From: Calothrix sp. HK-06
GTDB lineage: Bacteria; Cyanobacteriota; Cyanobacteriia; Cyanobacteriales; Nostocaceae
Direction: 5' to 3'
NCBI RefSeq assembly: GCF_001904745.1
Contig: NZ_MRCD01000013.1
Location: 37,039 to 101,038 of the forward strand
DNA length: 64,000 bases
Part shown: positions 23,446 to 30,688 of the stretch, one piece after another
Layout of the letters: the number at the start of each line of letters is the position of its first letter
How positions within the stretch are numbered: the stretch's first letter is position 1
Notes under the pieces: model-generated
Database searches by the model: none
Seen by the model: only the letters and a program-made list of their open reading frames with translations
Told to the model about the DNA's origin: nothing
Position numbers and translations under genes: made by a program

Positions 23446-23560
23446 AACCGGGTTTTTAGCAAAATATTTATTTTTCTGACAATATCTGTATAAAAAACCC
23501 GGTTTTTAGCAAAATATTTATTTTTCTGACAATATCTGTATAAAAAACCCGGTTTCTAGT
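23446..23560. repeat. Tandem 50-bp duplication bordered by AAACCCGG motifs
   Basis: Positions 23451-23500 and 23501-23550 are identical over 50 bases, each from GGTTTTTAGC to TAAAAAACCC, and a third partial unit (GGTTTCTAG) follows. The junctions carry the GAAACCCGGTTTC palindrome of the dispersed REP family. It looks like slippage or unequal exchange at a REP element. Confidence 0.75.
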
Positions 23561-23689
23561 TTCTAGGTTTCTATAATATAGCTAATAACCAATGACTAAT
23601 AGTCAACCACAGGCAAAAAACTAGCCACCAGCTATTAGCGATAAAATTGTACATCAATGGAATGAATTGGTCAATGATTAAACATTACA

Positions 23690-24028
23690 TTAACATCGCT
23701 CATCAAAACGGGTATAGAAACCACCGTATTTAATCCAGTATTGTTTCAAGGTGTGATGAGGAGTATGTAAACTCGCTTTGGCTTGATACAGAATCACTTG
23801 ACGATGGGCGCCCATCCAGATTTTGTTGATAGGTTCAACTGAGATTAAAGTTCCTCCCAGTGCTGCAACACATTCTGCAAAACGCTCAATAGTCGTGTAT
23901 TCCACAGTTTCAAATATGAAAAAGTGACCCGAACAAATCAGATGGCGACTGCGAACCCAGCAACGCATCTTTCTTTCAGCCTGTGGCGGCAACATTTTGG
24001 CACTCTTTGTTTCTAATTGCATTAACAT
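23690..24028 (-). CDS. cpeR: CpeR-like phycoerythrin operon regulator
   Basis: The 112-residue protein contains MLPPQAERKMRCWVRSRHL, FFIFETVEYTTIERFAECVAALGG and a conserved end, KQYWIKYGGFYTRF. I recognise this as CpeR, the small activator of phycoerythrin genes in chromatically adapting cyanobacteria, usually the last gene of cpeCDESTR. It may start at the internal ATG (MLPPQ). It lies 20 bases after the CpeT-like gene, preserving the T-R order. The other cpe genes are not nearby. The presence of CpeR suggests phycoerythrin or a related pigment in this organism. Confidence 0.7.
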   Translation of the reverse strand: MLMQLETKSAKMLPPQAERKMRCWVRSRHLICSGHFFIFETVEYTTIERFAECVAALGGTLISVEPINKIWMGAHRQVILYQAKASLHTPHHTLKQYWIKYGGFYTRFDERC

Positions 24029-24048
24029 AAATCGCTCACCGCAGGTAC

Positions 24049-24498
24049 TTAGTTTGCAAAGTTTTGTTTCTTTTCAAAACATAAAGGTCTAGGTGTTGAA
24101 CCCCATATTTGTTCAGGAGTTTCTACATCCATGCCTTTATGTAGGCTATTCCAAGCATTTTCTGTTAGTGTTAGTTCACTAACGACTGGAGTTTGGCGAC
24201 CGTTACGCGGAATTAAATATTTATTGTTTGATTGTACATTCCCCCTAAATACGTTACCTTTGTGCTTAAACACCATCGAATATGGCACCCATAAACCATA
24301 ATCATAAACTTGCTCGGAGTAAAAACCAATGCCAGAAAACAAATTCAATGGTAAAGGTCGAAACAAAATATGAATGGGGGCATATTGTTTAGAATTCGCA
24401 AACGCAAGATTAGGATTACTAAAACTCCCCTCCATCCACTGCGCTGGAGTCAACAAATCACTAGTATTTGCACTCTGACTGGTCAGTGATATATTCAT
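24049..24498 (-). CDS. cpeT: CpeT/CpcT-type phycobiliprotein lyase, internally shortened
   Basis: CpeT/CpcT lyases attach bilins to phycobiliprotein beta subunits. The start (LTPAQWMEGSFSNPNLAF), the IHILFRPLPLNLFSGIGFYSEQ block and the end (SLHKGMDVETPEQIWGSTPRPLCFEK) are typical. Between them LWVPY runs directly into SMVFKHKGNVFRG, whereas full-length members have about 40 more residues there. The frame is intact, so an in-frame internal deletion is likely. At about 149 residues instead of about 200 the barrel would lack strands, so activity is doubtful. The start at 24498 is chosen over 24555. The cpeR-like gene follows. Confidence 0.65.
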   Translation of the reverse strand: MNISLTSQSANTSDLLTPAQWMEGSFSNPNLAFANSKQYAPIHILFRPLPLNLFSGIGFYSEQVYDYGLWVPYSMVFKHKGNVFRGNVQSNNKYLIPRNGRQTPVVSELTLTENAWNSLHKGMDVETPEQIWGSTPRPLCFEKKQNFAN

Positions 24499-24555
24499 AT
24501 CAAAAAAAAAGCAAAAATAAATGTTTCCTATATTGTTGTAGCCTAAATTTTTCAA

Positions 24556-25487
24556 AATTTAATATTCTCTTATCTTTAACGAATTACGTTGCGACCACCA
24601 TCGCCCAAACGATAGCTCAAGGAATTGAATAATATTCATCACAAAACAAGTTTTAAAAGTAAATTAAAATCTTGACTTGCTTATAACCATGCCCTTTTAC
24701 AATTTAATCTCTATAACTAAAAATTAAAGTCATGGCAAGCACGATTCAAGCAGCAACAAAAGTTAACTGCGAGGCTATTTTCTTTTTGATATCTAGTGAA
24801 GACATCGTAACGTTTACAACTTTTCCTCCAGTTCGACAATACTTTGTATACTTTGTGACAAACGATTAAATAGTAGTTGCTATACCATACATCAAAATTC
24901 CCTCCCTTGAAATAAACTACTTCAACTGTGTTACATGCTAACTATCGCGCGGATAATCGCTTTTTTGAATTAGGGTATAACTCCTTACACTTTATCATTG
25001 ATATCTAAAACTTGCCATCTTAATTCACTTGCGGATGATATTTAATTAGTAAATACGTAATATGAAAACATCAAGAGTCTCATCAAATAAAGCTACTCCT
25101 AATTGTGATGCTAGTCCAAATGCCATCGATTAAAATCTCCTGCTAAACGAAATTTGAGTCGGATTATGAAAATATGTTTACAAAAATTAATCATTTTTGA
25201 CCAAGGACAACATCCGCGTAAGCACTGAAAATGTTTTGGTCGCGATGATTTGCAAGTTATATACTTAAAAACATGTTTCCCTGTTCCAATTTTCGTATGC
25301 CTTTGGGACGATGTTTATTAAAAATTGTTAATTTTTACTATACCGGAGGGAATAGTGGGAGAGTGGGAGAGTGAAATGCTAAGAAAGTGAAAAAACTATT
25401 TCTTCATCCCACACCCCACAAGAGCAAACTCTCACATTCGCAAACTCACACACTCCCACTCTCCCACACTCTCACTTCCTCACTCAC
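24556..25487. other. Long non-coding stretch with low-complexity inverted repeats
   Basis: A frame at 24732-24869 (plus strand, 45 codons) has no recognisable similarity or ribosome-binding site. At 25353-25376 GTGGGAGAGTGGGAGAGTG and at about 25450-25480 CACTCCCACTCTCCCACACTCTCAC form a large imperfect hairpin of GGGAGAGT units, a repeat type seen in many cyanobacteria. The rest is AT-rich and may be decayed sequence beside the shortened lyase gene. Confidence 0.45.
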
Positions 25488-26042
25488 TCATATTACCTTC
25501 TGCTCAACTCCAAACCCTACCAATACAACATCCGATAAAGCTTCTCCTTCTGTCGGGCGCCGATATGTTAAGATGCGGCGAATACGTAAACTCGGATTAA
25601 TCATGGTAATAGAGTCAACCGCGATTACACGAGTATAGTTAGTAGTCATCAGTAGTTCACGCTTAGTGTTATCAAAGCGAAAATCAGCAATAATTGGTCG
25701 TTCTTCCTCGTAAGCGCGGTCTCTTAAATATTTTCCTTGTAAAGAATTAGACTCTTGCTCTTGTGTCACAAATAACATATTTAACTGTTGCGAAACTTTC
25801 TCACCTTTTTCTGAAACAGTTTCAAACTTAAGATGATACCCAGGTAAACTATTAACATGAGGTGGAACCTTAAAAGCATTATCTGCAAGCACTTTTAGCT
25901 TAAGCGTCTCGGTTATTGGTTCAATAACAAACTTAGTGTGTGAACGCTCAACTTCTTGCTGCGTTAAATAATGATATGTACGTTCAGTAGACCAGTTACC
26001 AACACAATCATCAAAAAATTGTTGAAATTCTGAGGTAGACAT
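25488..26042 (-). CDS. CpcS/CpeS-type phycobiliprotein lyase
   Basis: The protein of about 184 residues opens MSTSEFQQFFDDCVGNWSTERTYHYL with EVERSHTKFVIEP following, the hallmark of the CpcS/CpeS/CpcU lipocalin-fold lyases that attach phycocyanobilin at cysteine 84 of phycobiliproteins. The C-terminal ERPIIADFRFDNTKRELLMTTNYTRVIAVDSITM and RRILTYRRP are also family-like. The ATG at 26042 is chosen; the longer frame from 26111 runs through a palindromic repeat. It lies 95 bases downstream of a phycobiliprotein-like gene, separated by the GGTGCGTGAAGGCT hairpin. That protein may be its dedicated substrate. Confidence 0.82.
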   Translation of the reverse strand: MSTSEFQQFFDDCVGNWSTERTYHYLTQQEVERSHTKFVIEPITETLKLKVLADNAFKVPPHVNSLPGYHLKFETVSEKGEKVSQQLNMLFVTQEQESNSLQGKYLRDRAYEEERPIIADFRFDNTKRELLMTTNYTRVIAVDSITMINPSLRIRRILTYRRPTEGEALSDVVLVGFGVEQKVI

Positions 26043-26044
26043 AG

Positions 26045-26112
26045 AGTAGGGTGCGTGAAGGCTATCAACAATTTTACAACGAAGCAAGTAACAAGCGTAG
26101 CCTTCACGCACC
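26045..26112. repeat. GGTGCGTGA inverted repeat
   Basis: GGTGCGTGAAGGCT and AGCCTTCACGCACC are exact 14-bp reverse complements about 38 bases apart, between the phycobiliprotein-like gene and the lyase gene. A related element with GGGTGCGTGA/TCACGCACC ends is at about 49737-49797. Confidence 0.6.
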
Positions 26113-26137
26113 TTATAACACTTTACAACAAGCCCGT

Positions 26138-26713
26138 CTAATTCTTAAAAGCTGCCATTTTTTGAATTAAATGGTCAAAATATGGCGCCAGAGATAGTTG
26201 ACTTTCTTCACATCTTTTTAAACTTGCAGCTTTCAGTCCTTCTAGTCCCACTACCATCGCATCTAAAGGTACTTGTAACTCTTGATACAATAGCTTCATA
26301 TAATGCAACCCTTCAGAACTAGTATATTCAATATGTTGCCCAGCAATACCGTAAGTTATACAGCGCTCAAAGTGCCAAAAATCACGCCAACAAGCCGCCG
26401 CCCGCTCGCTTGGATAAAGACCGCCACCCGGACTACTAATATCAGGAAAAGTAGTTAAAACTTGTTCGCGTGCTTCATCTATAATTTCAGTAACATGGTC
26501 GCGTAAATATTTCACAACCGAAATAAATTCACTGCTCTGCGGTGTGAGCGACTCAATAAAAATCAACTCAGAATCTGTAAGATACTTGCCTGCGTCATCT
26601 GCTGCTTGAAATATCTGTATAGCTTCGCTTGGGTGCGTTTGTTGCCATTGAGCAAAGCTGACAATTCTAGCTTTTGTAATGAGTTCTTTAACTTTTTGGG
26701 TTAATTGAGCCAT
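26138..26713 (-). CDS. Divergent phycobiliprotein-like (globin-fold) protein
   Basis: The 191-residue protein has the phycobilisome-protein fold pattern. An N-terminal helical hairpin is followed by YPSERAAACWRDFWHFERCITYGIAGQ at about 100-126, which aligns with the RRxAACLRDMEIILRY segment around chromophore cysteine 84; Cys108 would be the attachment site. The end VPLDAMVVGLEGLKAASLKRC is also typical. It is too divergent to name as CpcA/B, ApcA/B or CpeA/B. Together with the CpcS-type lyase downstream it may form a small accessory pigment unit. Whether it enters phycobilisomes cannot be told. Confidence 0.75.
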   Translation of the reverse strand: MAQLTQKVKELITKARIVSFAQWQQTHPSEAIQIFQAADDAGKYLTDSELIFIESLTPQSSEFISVVKYLRDHVTEIIDEAREQVLTTFPDISSPGGGLYPSERAAACWRDFWHFERCITYGIAGQHIEYTSSEGLHYMKLLYQELQVPLDAMVVGLEGLKAASLKRCEESQLSLAPYFDHLIQKMAAFKN

Positions 26714-26823
26714 ATAAAATAAGTAGATTTGGTTTACCGTTAAAATAAACTTATTACAATTATCTACTTAAAGGCTTTTGTTACAACTGTACAAGAGTCG
26801 TCGGCGCCGCACTTGAAGAATTA

Positions 26824-27561
26824 TTACCGTCTACGAATTGCGATTGTATAACTAGGTCGCTGATTTTGCTCGCGTTGAGTTTTCACCAGTCGTAAGTCGT
26901 TATCTACATATACGTGTTCTAGCACAGGAGTTGCCAAATAAGTCTTCTCAAGTTTCCGAACTGTATTTCTGTCTAAATTTTCCAGCTTTAAAGTACTGGG
27001 TAATTTGCCATTTTGATACTTGTCTTTGATTTTTGTGTTTACAACGTTAGTAAACCACTCATCCGCATCATCAATCGTTAGGGGTATGTCTCTGTTTCTA
27101 AACGCTTGGAATATTCCCACATTTTGAATATACCACTGGTCATTTTTTACGTCATACTTTTGCATCACCATTAAGTCATAAGCTGGAAGCTTTGCAGAGA
27201 CTTGTTTTAATAATGATGATTGCTGACCAGGTGCGTAACGCGCGATGTTAGCATACAATCCATCCGCGTGAAAAATCTGATATGATGACGAGTGAATACG
27301 TCCAGGTAATACATCATGAAATGGTATTGTTGACCAAACTGGAGTCCAAACACCAAGTACTATAGGTATTTGATTTTTAACTACTGGATGTGGATTACGT
27401 TTGCTTAACTCTTCAAAATATGGTAACAGTTCATTTTGATAAAATAAAACTTTGCTCTTTAATGCTTCTGTGTCTTTACCTTTGACCAAATCCAAAAGTT
27501 CATTCTTCAATTCTTGAGTGCTGCGATAGCTTAGTTTATCGCTGTTAAGTAAATTAACCAT
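26824..27561 (-). CDS. Hypothetical protein upstream of the phycobiliprotein-like gene
   Basis: The 245-residue soluble protein has no signal peptide. Its N-terminus is helical (LNSDKLSYRSTQELKNELLDLVKGKDTEALKSKV). Then comes a barrel-like region, IPIVLGVWTPVWSTIPFHDVLPGR, SSSYQIFHADGLYANIARYAPG and MVMQKYDVKNDQWYIQNVG, which recalls plastid-lipid-associated/fibrillin or lipocalin folds. I cannot assign it. It is the first gene of a minus-strand run with the phycobiliprotein-like and lyase genes about 110 bases downstream, so a link to pigment or thylakoid biology is possible. Confidence 0.6.
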   Translation of the reverse strand: MVNLLNSDKLSYRSTQELKNELLDLVKGKDTEALKSKVLFYQNELLPYFEELSKRNPHPVVKNQIPIVLGVWTPVWSTIPFHDVLPGRIHSSSYQIFHADGLYANIARYAPGQQSSLLKQVSAKLPAYDLMVMQKYDVKNDQWYIQNVGIFQAFRNRDIPLTIDDADEWFTNVVNTKIKDKYQNGKLPSTLKLENLDRNTVRKLEKTYLATPVLEHVYVDNDLRLVKTQREQNQRPSYTIAIRRR

Positions 27562-27777
27562 TAAAATTAACCTTTAGTTATTTAGTAATTCTTGAGTGTT
27601 CTAATATCGTTTGTACTAGCTTATTTCTTTAGTGCAGCATTTGATATAACTTTTAACCCCTTTCATGAGGAATAAAATATTTAATAAATAGTTATAAACT
27701 TTTATAACTCAAGATAGAAAACAAAATACTTTTTTTATAATATAATAATTAGTCAATAACTTAAAAAACCATAAAAA
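27562..27777. other. AT-rich intergenic region
   Basis: No frame or repeat of note. It contains the promoter of the minus-strand hypothetical gene and borders the terminator of the next gene. Confidence 0.4.
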
Positions 27778-27815
27778 GAAGAAAGGAGAACCAGAGTTAA
27801 CTGCTTCCTTTCTTC
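27778..27815 (-). terminator. Intrinsic terminator of the disordered-protein gene
   Basis: GAAGAAAGGA (27778-27787) and TCCTTTCTTC (27806-27815) pair exactly. On the minus strand the stem is followed by TTTTTATGGTTTTTT. It lies about 65 bases after the stop codon of the gene at 27882. Confidence 0.65.
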
Positions 27816-27881
27816 ACAAATAACTTTCCACTATTTAGTTTGCTATGCTTTCACATTCAGAATCGATATATCTTTAAAAAC

Positions 27882-28208
27882 TTACCAAACTCTCTCACCG
27901 TTTTCATCTACGCGCGCTTTACGAATTAAATCAGATATTTCCTCTGCATCTTTAACGTGATGAAGTGCTTTCTGTTCACCACTTTCATCTTCTGCGACAA
28001 AATAGGTAGGTACAGTAATATGGTCTCCTGTAATATCTGGAGAATCAACGGCGATTTGCTTAGATTTTTCCTCAATCGACTGAGGTTCATTAGCAATTTT
28101 ATCTCCAGGGTTCGCCGTTAAATGTCTTTCGTTTACGTCTGGCTCATTTCTGGAATGTCTATCTACACTAACTGGCTGATTGATAGGTTCTTGAGAATTA
28201 GTACTCAT
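27882..28208 (-). CDS. Small hydrophilic, mostly disordered protein
   Basis: The 108-residue protein is rich in Asn, Glu, Asp and Ser in its first two thirds (NQPVSVDRHSRNEPDVNERHL) with no predicted fold. The C-terminal 40 residues (VPTYFVAEDESGEQKALHHVKDAEEISDLIRKARVDENGERVW) look more ordered. There is no signal peptide and no cysteine. It is not assigned to a family. It has its own downstream terminator and appears monocistronic. Confidence 0.55.
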   Translation of the reverse strand: MSTNSQEPINQPVSVDRHSRNEPDVNERHLTANPGDKIANEPQSIEEKSKQIAVDSPDITGDHITVPTYFVAEDESGEQKALHHVKDAEEISDLIRKARVDENGERVW

Positions 28209-28551
28209 AAATTAGTATTACAAAATTTCTAGACAGCGTTATTAACAATCTAGACAAATCATTTACACATTTAATCCTTCATCAGTAAGATTTAGACTAC
28301 TAACTAAAGTCTTAGTTTTTGTCCAATCGAGTAGTGTAACTTTAGATGTAAGAGTAAGTATATTTTTATAATACATTTGCACTAAACGAATAAATACAAC
28401 TTGAGATGGCGCCAAACATGCTCTAGGGATGAAGAAATAATCATTTAAAATCTTGATAATTATAGTTGAGAAAATAAAATTTCTAATTGCTCGTGTTTAA
28501 TATAAAATATACAGCAATTAAGTGTATACACGGTAATTTGACTCAAGGCTT
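28209..28551. other. AT-rich intergenic region
   Basis: Divergent promoter region between the disordered-protein gene and the Cys-rich small gene. No structured element was recognised. Confidence 0.4.
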
Positions 28552-28746
28552 ATGTTATTAATTAATGATTTTTTAGTTTGTTTACGCATGACTGCCGATA
28601 AATGTACTCAGAATAAAGCTTCAAGCTGCTACATTAACCCACCGTGTGGTTGCCAAAACCCTGGTAAAGAAATAGAGTGTGAAAATTGTGAACATCTTGA
28701 ATCTTGTTTGTCACGTTCTGCAAAACCTTCAAGAACGGTATATTAA
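28552..28746 (+). CDS. Small cysteine-rich protein
   Basis: The frame encodes 64 residues; an internal ATG at 28588 would give 52 residues starting MTADKCTQ. The short form has eight cysteines, spaced KC, SC, PCGC, ECENC and SC, within 40 residues. That density suggests metal binding or disulfides. It does not match the known SmtA metallothionein pattern. No signal peptide is evident in the short form, favouring a cytoplasmic metal-binding role. It stands 100 bases before the PotC-like gene on the same strand. Confidence 0.5.
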   Translation: MLLINDFLVCLRMTADKCTQNKASSCYINPPCGCQNPGKEIECENCEHLESCLSRSAKPSRTVY

Positions 28747-28846
28747 ATTGTTTGAACTAAATGTTTGTAACAGACTTGACATGCTTTTAGATATATGATA
28801 TCAACGAAATTACATAGGATAAAAATATATTTGATTAAATAAAAAC

Positions 28847-29653
28847 GTGAGTATACCATTAATTACTAAGAAGCCGCGTGTCGCATCATGGCAGGCGGTT
28901 TTCTCATTGCTAATGTTCCTTTTTATGTATCTACCAATTATAGTGCTTGGTTTTTATAGCTTTAACCAATCACCTTATAGTGCTGCTTGGCAAGGATTTA
29001 CTTTAACTTGGTATCAAAAATTATTTAGTGATGAGCGTCTAGGGTCAGCGTTGAGAAACAGCTTGATAGTTGCTTTTAGTGCAACGGCAATATCGGGAGT
29101 GCTGGGAACATTGATGGCAGTGGGTTTAGCGCGCTATAGATTCCCTGGTAAAAGTTTATATCAAGGTATTGCTTATTTACCTCTGATTATTCCTGATATT
29201 GCGATTGCAGTTGCAACACTTGTTTTCTTAGCTGCGTTTGCTGTGCCTTTAAGTATCTCAACAATTGTTGCAGCGCATATAGTTTTTTGCCTTGCCTATG
29301 TAGGTTTAGTCGTATCTTCACGGCTAAATAATCTTAACCCGTATTTAGAAGAAGCTGCGCTTGATTTAGGTGCCACGCCATTACAAGCATTTACCAAAGT
29401 TTTGCTACCACAGTTAACACCTGCGATTGTAGCTGGTTGTTTGCTAGCTTTTGTACTGAGCTTGGATGATTTTTTAATTGCCTCTTTTACCGCTGGTAGT
29501 GGCGCCAGTACATTGCCGATGGAAATATTTAGTCGCATTCGTACAGGTGTGAAACCAGACATTAATGCTTTAAGTGTGATTCTCATTATTGTATCTGCAA
29601 TAATTGCTGGCATTGCTGAGTTTGTAAGAATAAGAGGCGAAGCAAAGCATTAG
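28847..29653 (+). CDS. potC: PotC-like ABC transporter permease (polyamine type)
   Basis: The 268-residue inner-membrane protein has six hydrophobic segments and the permease signature EEAALDLGATPLQAFTKVLLPQLTPAI, which contacts the ATPase. The sequence around FYSFNQSPYSAAWQGFTLTWYQKLF is typical of PotC, the second permease of spermidine/putrescine importers. The start is GTG at 28847. The usual partners PotA, PotB and PotD are absent on both sides, so this is an orphan subunit or the operon is split. Confidence 0.88.
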   Translation: MSIPLITKKPRVASWQAVFSLLMFLFMYLPIIVLGFYSFNQSPYSAAWQGFTLTWYQKLFSDERLGSALRNSLIVAFSATAISGVLGTLMAVGLARYRFPGKSLYQGIAYLPLIIPDIAIAVATLVFLAAFAVPLSISTIVAAHIVFCLAYVGLVVSSRLNNLNPYLEEAALDLGATPLQAFTKVLLPQLTPAIVAGCLLAFVLSLDDFLIASFTAGSGASTLPMEIFSRIRTGVKPDINALSVILIIVSAIIAGIAEFVRIRGEAKH

Positions 29654-29735
29654 TTAGAAACTCTAGAAGCCAGGTTACTTTGTTGATATCTTACAATAAA
29701 TATCAAGATTTTGTTTAAAAACCTGGTTTCTTTAG
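29654..29735. repeat. REP element, AGG variant
   Basis: AGAAGCCAGGTTACTTTG and AAAAACCTGGTTTCTTT form an imperfect inverted pair about 40 bases apart behind the permease gene. It belongs to the GAAACCAGGTTTC family found also near 34858, 37554 and 41226. Confidence 0.55.
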
Positions 29736-29894
29736 TAAGGGTGGTAAAAGTCTATATAGAGAGAATTCGCGCAATTGCACGGATGTCATAGAATAAGTGA
29801 TATAAATAGACTAGTTATATCCCAACGTCTACTGATATTCTAGTAAATTAGAGTCAATATAGTTTTGCATAAATTGCTCAGAGTTAAGTCTTTT

Positions 29895-30638
29895 ATGCCT
29901 AAAAGCCATAAGCATTCGTTCATGTATTTACGGGTGTTGACAGCCGCACTAGTAACATTGATAGCCATACCCCTGCTATCACTACCTAGTATGGCAGGAA
30001 AAATAACTTTCAAACCACCTGGAGAGCCAGCACCAAAAGAGACTGCGGGAGGAGCGTCACGAACAAGTTTTGGCGAAACTACCGCTTGTACTTCCGCACG
30101 TGCTGGTATTGGTAAGTCTGTAACAGCAGTGTTACCAAAAACAACTAAGATTGGCTTTACGTTGACCGAACATCCAACTGTGTTTGTTTATATTCCGCTT
30201 ACAACCGCACGTAAAGCATTTTTTACTGTTCAAGATGAAGAAAATAATAATGTTTACCAGACAGATATCGAGTTGCCATCTCAACCAGGTGTAATGCAGC
30301 TAAAACTACCACCCGATGTACCTGGACTAAAAACGAATAAAAACTACAAATGGTCTTTGGTAATGATATGTACCGCAGATTTAGAGCCAGACAGCCCATT
30401 TGTGAGTGGATGGATTCGTCGCGTTGAATATAAAACAAACATCAGAAATAACAATAAAAGTATAACCCTAGACTCTGTATCTAAACTAGCTGAGACAGGC
30501 ATTTGGTACGATACGCTTGCGACTTTGGCACAATTACGAATGAATCAACCTAATAACCAGCTATTAGCAACATCTTGGCAAGAACTTCTAGGCTCGGTTG
30601 GTTTGGATGCAATTGCAAACGAACCGTTGGTACAGTAA
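29895..30638 (+). CDS. DUF928 exported protein
   Basis: The protein of about 247 residues has an N-terminal signal or anchor (LRVLTAALVTLIAIPLLSLPSMAG) and then the DUF928 domain: ITFKPPGEPAPKETAGGASR, KIGFTLTEHPTVFVYIP, LPPDVPGLKTNKNYKWSLVMIC and SGWIRRVE. The ATG at 29895 is chosen over a TTG at 29865. DUF928 genes commonly precede CHASE2 and CHAT genes in cyanobacteria, as here. The role is unknown; a periplasmic sensor or partner of the CHASE2 protein is an inference from linkage. Confidence 0.85.
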   Translation: MPKSHKHSFMYLRVLTAALVTLIAIPLLSLPSMAGKITFKPPGEPAPKETAGGASRTSFGETTACTSARAGIGKSVTAVLPKTTKIGFTLTEHPTVFVYIPLTTARKAFFTVQDEENNNVYQTDIELPSQPGVMQLKLPPDVPGLKTNKNYKWSLVMICTADLEPDSPFVSGWIRRVEYKTNIRNNNKSITLDSVSKLAETGIWYDTLATLAQLRMNQPNNQLLATSWQELLGSVGLDAIANEPLVQ

Positions 30639-30688
30639 CACCAACTCCCAATTGTAATTATTCTTTAATTTAACTTCAAAGCTTGCGG

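Noticed and set aside
23446-23560. CRISPR array
   Set aside because: The 50-base units are directly adjacent without spacers and only two are complete.
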